In this document: positions 57,812-64,000 of the stretch, piece by piece
Layout of the letters: the number at the start of each line of letters is the position of its first letter
Position numbering within the stretch: the first letter of the stretch is position 1
Assembly (NCBI GenBank): GCA_905250075.1
Contig: CAJNOP010000636.1
Span: 1-64,000 of the forward strand
Source of the DNA: Rotaria sp. Silwood1
Taxonomy: Eukaryota > Rotifera > Eurotatoria > Philodinida > Philodinidae
Direction of reading: 5' to 3'
DNA: 64,000 nt
The notes under the pieces: generated by a model
Told to the model about the DNA's origin: nothing
The model's input: only the letters and a program-made list of their open reading frames with translations
Databases searched by the model: none
Program-made: the position numbers and the translations under genes

Positions 57812-58774
57812 ACTAGATTCGTCGAGTTATGTAATGCACTTCATAGTTATGCGAGTTCAAAGAAAGCTTTTTTTTTCTTTTATACAACGTTTGTAAATTA
57901 ATTTTTCAATATGGATAATATTTCGTACAATATTATTTTCTTCGATAGAATTGATAGAAAATTCTCAAAATCTGTTTGTTCTCTTTATTATGAAATTCTA
58001 GTTTGAAACGATAAAGATTCATGCAAAATTTTTTCTTCTATGATCCAAATAGGCAATCAATCTTCTGGCAGAATATGATATATCTAGTACATGATCAAAG
58101 CATTCAAGAACGTGTTTGTAGTATATGCTTGTCACTAAATTGAGCGCATAAGTAAAGATTCTTCTTCTCTTAATAATCTTTATTTTTCGATTACTCAAGA
58201 TTATCATTAAGGACAAATGATCCAGTAAGAAATCAGTGACTTTAGCATAGAAATGTTCACGTCCTAGATTGAATCCTCAACGATAATTTATTCATCAAGT
58301 AAATGTCGATTTGCACGATAGTAGGCACCCATTAAGGGATAAATTGAAATCATTACAATTAGTGATGATTCACACTGAAAACATCAAAGTTTTTCTGAGA
58401 GCATGAAAATAATAATAAAATATTCGAGAAAATGATTCAAAGAAAAGCAATAAGAAAATACTTTAAAATTGCATAAGATTGTGACAAAATGTTTTTTCTT
58501 TCTTTATTTTTTACCAAATCTCTAGTCAATTTTATTGAAATATTCGTTTTATGACATAAACTTTGTCATCATGTTCCGAAATTGCTAAGAAGTGTCGATG
58601 AAATATATAGCCGCCGAAAACCATAAGTCTTGAGAGTAAAGGTTAGGGTGAAGGTAGAGATGCATAAGTGCTAGTGGAGTCATTGAGGAAGAGAATATTT
58701 CATATCTACGCTCTTCTTTGAAGAATGAATACTAGAAAAATTCGGTGATAAAAAATACTTTCACGCTCAGATAT
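57812..58774. other. Intergenic, nothing recognised
   Basis: AT-rich. A 65-codon minus frame (58019-58216) is unassigned. No other feature. Confidence 0.35.
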
Positions 58775-58812
58775 AGGGTGTGGGTAAAAGTAGACCAACG
58801 CCCACACTCACA
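58775..58812. repeat. Short telomere-like palindrome
   Basis: AGGGTGTGGGT, loop AAAAGTAGACCAA, CGCCCACACTCACATT. Confidence 0.6.
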
Positions 58813-59483
58813 TTAGGCCTTCATCTCGGACTACTGTAGAGACGGATTTCCTGAAAGTTTTTCTTCATTTTACAGCAAACCATGCTTGAACTCTCTCAAA
58901 TGAAATGTTTTGAATAATCTCAATGGTGTTCATAATAAAGAGGTTTCGCTGTAAATGTGGATAAAACTGCTTATGATATGTAGAACATAAATCTAAGATA
59001 AAAAGAAAAGTTATTAATTATTTTCAATATTGAAATTGTTCGAGAGAAAGAAATTTTTTTTTTTCAAAATTAAGAATGACACACTTCGTCATAGGCGTGA
59101 AATTGAGTATCAAATGATTCTTAATACATAAGAAAAACAATGTTATTCCTAGTTCGAATACATTTTACTTTTTTAATAGTATTATAAAAAATTCTTTCAA
59201 AGGTGTAGACATAGCATAACTACTCTCACTCATTCACTCTAGTTTGACGGACAAGTAACATTAAATATATATAGAAAATTCAAAGAAAGACGCACTACTT
59301 TGTAAATTATCTTAGTGATTATACTATATGATTAACTTCGTCGAACCACATTATAGTGAGACAAATTATTCTATATCGCAATATTCTTTCGAAATCATTT
59401 TGCTAGCTGATTCTACAGTTCTCAAATGATGTTCAAAATATGACATCTTCTTTCAAAAGCTTTTATAAATTCAATCTGAAAGT
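58813..59483. other. Intergenic, nothing recognised
   Basis: AT-rich unique sequence. Confidence 0.4.
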
Positions 59484-59527
59484 AAGGGTGGGGTTAATAA
59501 GAGGAGTTACACCTACATCCACTCCAC
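59484..59527. repeat. Short telomere-like palindrome
   Basis: AAGGGTGGGGTTAATAAGAG, GAGTTACACCTACATCCACT. The loop TTAATAAGAGGAGTTAC is close to that at 61234 (TTAGAAGAGGAGTCGCAC). Confidence 0.6.
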
Positions 59528-59629
59528 GGATTTCAAATGCATTCACCAACATCTGCTTGAATTAAGGGCGAAAAAGCGAACCCCAGTATTCCAGATGCGA
59601 TAAGAATACGCAGGACAGAGAGAATACGA

Positions 59630-59728
59630 TAGAGGGCGAGAGTGTGGAGATAGGGTGGATGTCGGTGGGCGACAGTGAAGTACGGCGAAATGCTACTCAT
59701 CATCCACCTCACTCTCATCCACCCACTT
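59630..59728. repeat. Telomere-like palindrome
   Basis: G-rich arm 59634-59676 (GGGCGAGAGTGTGGAGATAG + GGTGGATGTCGGTGGGCGAC), loop around 59677-59699, C arm CATCCACCTCACTCTCATCCACCC. Confidence 0.6.
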
Positions 59729-61219
59729 TTTTTTGGTTACTTACTTTTTAAGCGAAGAAAAGAGCTGACAAGTTCAATTATTCGCAAGACTTTCAAAAAG
59801 CAGCGCTATAATTCAAAAAGCGCTTTTTAAGAGGTGCTCCACGCGAATCTTAAAGAACCTCTAAATCCAAATGTTTACAAGTTTCTGACATATTTTTGAA
59901 GAACACTTAAGATGATCACAATCTATCTTGGAAGGTAAAACGGTTTTTCATGTTTTTTAATGTATTGCCAGTATTTTATCGTTTTTTCAGCAAAAAGAAA
60001 TCCGAATTGATTCATATAATACATGCAATGAAAGAGCGAATTCTGCCATACAAAACTGTATACATAGATTTTCTTCCACTCCGAACATGTGTGAATTATA
60101 AGAGCAAAACTGAAGAATATACACCACTTGTTTGGTGGTCTTGACTCGTTTTTCTATCAAAATTTCTTAGTTCGTACTTCATATCTCTGCTAATTGCCGT
60201 GAGCTCAGACAATTCTTTACATATCCTAATAGAGCGAAAAAATGGCTATCAAACAAGTACCAAATAATTGATATAAAACTAGCGACAAGTCTCCATTCGA
60301 GGAGTACAAGATATGCAACTAATCGGTCAATAATCAATTTTCTCATACGTGTTCACCACATGTTTCTACTCTGATATTTGCTAATATTTTGATGTAAATG
60401 AAGATTATTTTTTCTATTAAAAACTGCATCACGTAGGCTAACTTGACATTTCGAAAATATGATCTATCACATGATTCCCACTGCATTCAGAGTATTGGAT
60501 CATCCTAAAGCTGAAAACATTGCTTAGAATAAAAGACACGGTTTGTCAAAGAGAATATTTATGAACTAAGGTTAATTTGAGGATAGGCCATGAGTTGATA
60601 AATACTTCAAGTTCAATGTTACTATCATTTCATTTGAGTTCAGTCATATATGCCAATTTTTTTTCACTTATTGTTATGGCTCTTTTTTTTGTTAGTCTTG
60701 TTCTTTTTCCAATATATATAATGACGTTTAGCATAACATCATAGGCTGCTTGCCATTGATACCATATTATCAGTCATGGTATGAAACCGACCAATAGCTT
60801 ATCTGTTGAATTATCATGAAAGAAAGTGATAGAATTTTCAGAATATTGAGACAACACAGATAATTTACAGTGCACGATATAGATTCATTTATGGAAAACA
60901 AAAACATCACTTTAACCATTCGAAAATCTCTAATCATTTGACTTGAAGCTTAAGCTGATCTACAAGAAGAGAACTAACAACACATCATTGATCATTTTTC
61001 ATGATAGAAATAATATTTATTTTTTTCAAATAAAATATTTCATCATCAGAACTGACAACAATTCACCCTCTATAATAAGATATTTGATTTCTCAGAAACT
61101 CATTGACCCTTGCAATGCTGTTCAGGAATATGATTGGAAAGAGTATTTCAATAATCAATGAATAGTGAGATATATGCTTTGTAATAGTAAGCAGAGATGT
61201 CCATGGCGCTGCTGCCGCC
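59729..61219. other. Intergenic, nothing recognised
   Basis: AT-rich. Frames at 59950-60144 and 60943-61161 have no recognisable domain. No RNA gene or repeat array seen. Confidence 0.4.
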
Positions 61220-61276
61220 GTCGGGTGTGGGTTAGAAGAGGAGTCGCACTCTTACATGCATCCACATTTACACCCA
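61220..61276. repeat. Short telomere-like palindrome
   Basis: GTCGGGTGTGGGTTAGAAGA, then GGAGTCGCACTCTTACATGC and ATCCACATTTACACCC. Lies about 30 bp downstream of the 3' end of the next gene (minus strand). Confidence 0.6.
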
Positions 61277-61305
61277 TCTTCAAGTGAAAAGTCTTAGCAA
61301 AATTT

Positions 61306-63780
61306 TCATTGTAATGGAGAAACAATGTTTGGTTTCTTCCACGAAAGGAATCTAATAGTAAGTGTCGTTATTGCTTGAGAAATAATCGTTAAACCACCAT
61401 AAAGTCCCAAGAGGGATGTGATCAGATCGATTGTTTCTTGTCGTGCATTGTATGAATAGGAGCATGATGAAAGAGCACATTGATCAAAATAATTCTTATA
61501 GGACACATTTATTGAATATTGTTCAATCATGAGCTCTTCTAAAATGGCTTCGAATGTCTCATTGAGATCAAACCGACTGATGCTAGCTGACGAATTGAGT
61601 GCTTTGAAAGTTTTTGTGGCATCAATACATTGTTGCTCGTAAAAACATTTAAGTGTTGAATGTAGAAGAGCTTCCAATGGATAACAACCTGACATTTGAT
61701 TTCCGGATGGTTGGCTACATTTCGGTGGAATTCCACAATTGCATGTTGGATACTGAACGGGTTCTGTATAGAGATAGGAGAATTCAGAGGGATTGACGTT
61801 TTTGATTTTCCAATTCGTAGAATATAAACTTGTCAGTGTATTCGCTTCGGTCACTTCACGAATCATATTGACAGTGGTCAGAAATGATCGTGGTGTAGTT
61901 TTTTTAAAATCATTCAGAATAATTTCAATACGTCTATTAATTAAATCGAATGAGAGCAATTGAGTATTAATAAAAGCTGTTTTGTTTAACTGCCGAATTG
62001 CATCTTCGACTGTTTTTTGAGATAATCGACAAAATGATGATAACAATTGATATTGACCAACCGCGCTTCGTCGAAAGTCAGTTCGATTAAAACGAAGATA
62101 CGGAGAATACTTCTCGTAGATGAACCTTATCCAATCATTCGAAACGAAATCACTAGAACAAATGGCATGAAAATTCATATCGATTGTTAGAAATATTTCT
62201 TAATTCAACGAGATTTTTGAACAAGAACATCGAAGTGAATCTGGATAAATTTTCAATAGATCTTCATAGACAGACAAAATTGGTTTTTCAATTTGATTCG
62301 TAAATAGACGTGAAGGAATAAACGACATTAAATAGAAGAAACAAAACAGTATAAGGAGAATAAAATGCATTCGATTAGCAATTTGTTGTGGATTCTGGCA
62401 AGTAAATATTCTTTTCAAGAATTGTTTCGGATTTAACCAATGTTTAATTAGAAAGAGGTTTTCTAAAATTCGAACAAGAAGCAATATCAGAATTTTAACT
62501 CTTGTCGATAATCCTCCAAGCACGCTAACGATAGTTATGAGTATTGGAACTATTCCTCGTCGACTTCTGTATTCAAACACGCATACTAATGGTGCACATG
62601 AATGATAATACGAAGCAAACAAAATCGTTGATGACCATTCGTTGACCATTAATCGATTAACAATTGATTCGATGGTTTCTGTTGTTTCATTGGATCATCG
62701 ATAAGTCTGATTCATGGCTACCAATTCAGCTGATGTTCCATTCGATGCATCCAAAAAGTTTGAAGTTAAATGAATCTTAATTTCATTTAAACACGTTTGA
62801 TTGTAAAAACATTCTAATGTTGATTGAATTAAAGCTTCAAACGGCGAACAACCTGTGAAGAAATTTTTCATAGTAAAATTGACTTCGTAGATACGTTCGA
62901 CTTGATTGAGTCGTCCAATTGGCATAAAATCATAACAAGAGTGGCGTAGTGCACATGAACAGTTTAGATACTCGAGGGGTACGGTGTCGATTTCACCAGT
63001 GTCCCGATTGACTTGAAAGCGAAAATTAAAAAAGTCATTGAGAAATTTATTTCCTTCACTGATAACTCGCATTAATTCAATTCCAAGTTGAAATCGATTA
63101 ATTGTACTGAATTTCCAGCTTTCGATCAATGCATTCAATTCGAAATGAAAAATATCCTTTTGAATTACTTGAGAACTGACGTATTTCGTGTCAAGAAATA
63201 ATTGTAACGAATTGTTTACTGTTTTTTGAGCATGTTGACACAATCTCAAAAGTAAACGAAAGTCAGTGGCCAAATTCACTCTTTCCTTCACATCCAGAAG
63301 TGAATGATATCTTAAAACCGAGTCCAGGTAATCAATCCAAGTAGATGAAACATAGAAACTTGAGCAAACATCATGATAAATCGGTTTTAACAAAATGATG
63401 TTTGCGCATGATACAGAGATCGTCGTACATGGACATACAAGACTATCAGAATGATGTTTTTCCCTATCGAGATACTGAGACAATGTGGGATTTTGAATTG
63501 TTCCACGATAGACTTCTTCCGAGATGACTGCATACATCGCAACAATAATAAAGCCAACTATGAGGATAAGTATATAAAAACGAGAACCGATTATTTGATA
63601 GCGAAGAAGACGCTGATCGTGTGATTCATTTGAAAAGAGATTCAATTCAATGATGATCTTTTTGACACGTGTAATCGATTGGTTGATGCGGACTTTAACT
63701 AAAGAAATAAATTCAGGACAAAGCAAGTCTCTAAGGGATTCAAATGGGATATATGATGAATAGGTATGACTTATCCACGA
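61306..63780 (-). pseudogene. Duplicated two-TM, Cys-rich ectodomain membrane protein with in-frame stops
   Basis: Reading leftward, one frame runs from about 63780 to the stop at 61306 and is interrupted only by TGA (62695-62697) and TAA (62200-62202). It encodes two copies of the same module. Each has a hydrophobic helix (FYILILIVGFIIVAMYAVIS; FILLILFCFFYLMSFIPSRL), then CPCTTISVSC or CSCSKISL, VCSSFYVSS-W or ICSSDFVSNDW, and C-C pairs (NCSCALRHSC; TCNCGIPPKC). Each continues with GCSPFEALIQSTLECFYNQT or GCYPLEALLHSTLKCFYEQQ, the phrase VNEWSS or MIEQYS, a C-x3-C region and a second helix near GGL. I recognise it as a multi-copy bdelloid family of unknown function. The two-TM, large Cys-rich ectodomain topology recalls DEG/ENaC channels but I see no family signature for that. 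No ATG lies in frame upstream before a TGA at about 63785, so the start is lost or in an unseen exon. Confidence 0.65.
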
Positions 63781-64000
63781 GAGCCCTGCTCATATCGATT
63801 GGCTTATTTTTCACACGGAAAAAAATGAACGGTTCAAAATATCTCTCAGAACGTGTGATGTTTGGAAACCTTATCAATTCTGTTTGTCTGTGGGAAGGAA
63901 ATCTTTATTTCTTTTCTATATTTTGAATAAATAATCAATAAATGAATAATTGATTCATTCACTAAACATTCATAGGTACTCCCTATTGATTAATTATAGC
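63781..64000. other. Window edge upstream of the membrane-protein gene
   Basis: AT-rich. May contain a 5' exon or promoter of the minus-strand gene; GAGCAG near 63785 could be an acceptor. Not resolved. Confidence 0.3.

Noticed and set aside
19596..61276. Reading each telomere-like palindrome as a real chromosome fusion site
   Set aside because: About 20 in 45 kb is far too dense, and several loops are related to one another, so copying of a short unit fits better.
61306..63780. Calling the two-module membrane protein a DEG/ENaC channel
   Set aside because: Topology is similar but no DEG/ENaC signature residues could be identified; left as a family of unknown function.
1..64000. CRISPR arrays, operons, tRNA or rRNA genes
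   Set aside because: The regular arrays seen (62, 82 and 28 bp) have no conserved-repeat/unique-spacer layout, gene organisation is eukaryotic, and no cloverleaf or rRNA segment was recognised by eye; tRNAscan or Infernal would be the decisive test.

Overview
The window looks like nuclear DNA of a bdelloid rotifer (inference). Three things point that way. Introns are short (58-70 bp) with GT...AG ends. The genes belong to families I know as expanded in bdelloids: FG-GAP and NHL beta-propellers, an ADP-ribosyltransferase joined to TPRs, LDLa/EGF/7TM receptors, F-box/LRR proteins and divergent nuclear receptors. TGTGGG-type telomere-like repeats occur throughout. There are no prokaryotic operons. 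A run of 100 Ns at 17165-17264 is an assembly gap.

Layout. 1-10600 is nearly gene-free. A truncated membrane-protein stub (834-1186) runs into a ~3.2 kb satellite present as a tandem pair with strong strand asymmetry. The second copy is split by a 3150 bp TIR element (5980-9129) that carries an array of 82 bp repeats, and that array is itself split by a 725 bp hAT-type MITE with an exact 8 bp target duplication. At 10624-14844 lies an intact 28-repeat FG-GAP gene. Between 15600 and 18450 are fragments of an NHL gene and an F-box/LRR-type gene, simple repeats and the gap. 20788-21356 and 21570-21654 are two MITEs with clear target duplications. 21987-24385 (minus) is an apparently intact three-exon oligopeptide transporter (OPT). 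27755-30799 (plus) is an apparently intact ART-TPR gene with one unusually long intron. 32802-37445 (minus) is a large LDLa/EGF/7TM receptor broken by in-frame stops and frameshifts. 40666-41074 holds two exons of a secreted Cys-rich protein. 48896-49815 is a six-bladed NHL propeller gene. 54701-56916 (minus) is a nuclear receptor with an intact zinc-finger domain and a damaged ligand-binding domain. 61306-63780 (minus) is a duplicated two-TM/Cys-rich-ectodomain protein interrupted only by in-frame stops.

The most unusual signal is a dispersed family of about 20 imperfect palindromes. Each has a TGTGGG-type G-rich arm, a 10-60 bp loop and a CCCACA-type C-rich arm. They occur only outside recognisable exons, from about 17 kb to 61 kb. 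Their polarity (G-rich arm 5', C-rich arm 3') is that of a telomere-telomere fusion, yet several loops resemble each other, which suggests a propagating sequence family rather than independent events.

The genes do not form a pathway. The window is a mosaic of intact and decaying members of large surface-receptor, propeller and transporter families among nested non-autonomous DNA elements, as expected of accessory or subterminal bdelloid DNA. All assignments rest on reading translations and motifs; no searches were run.
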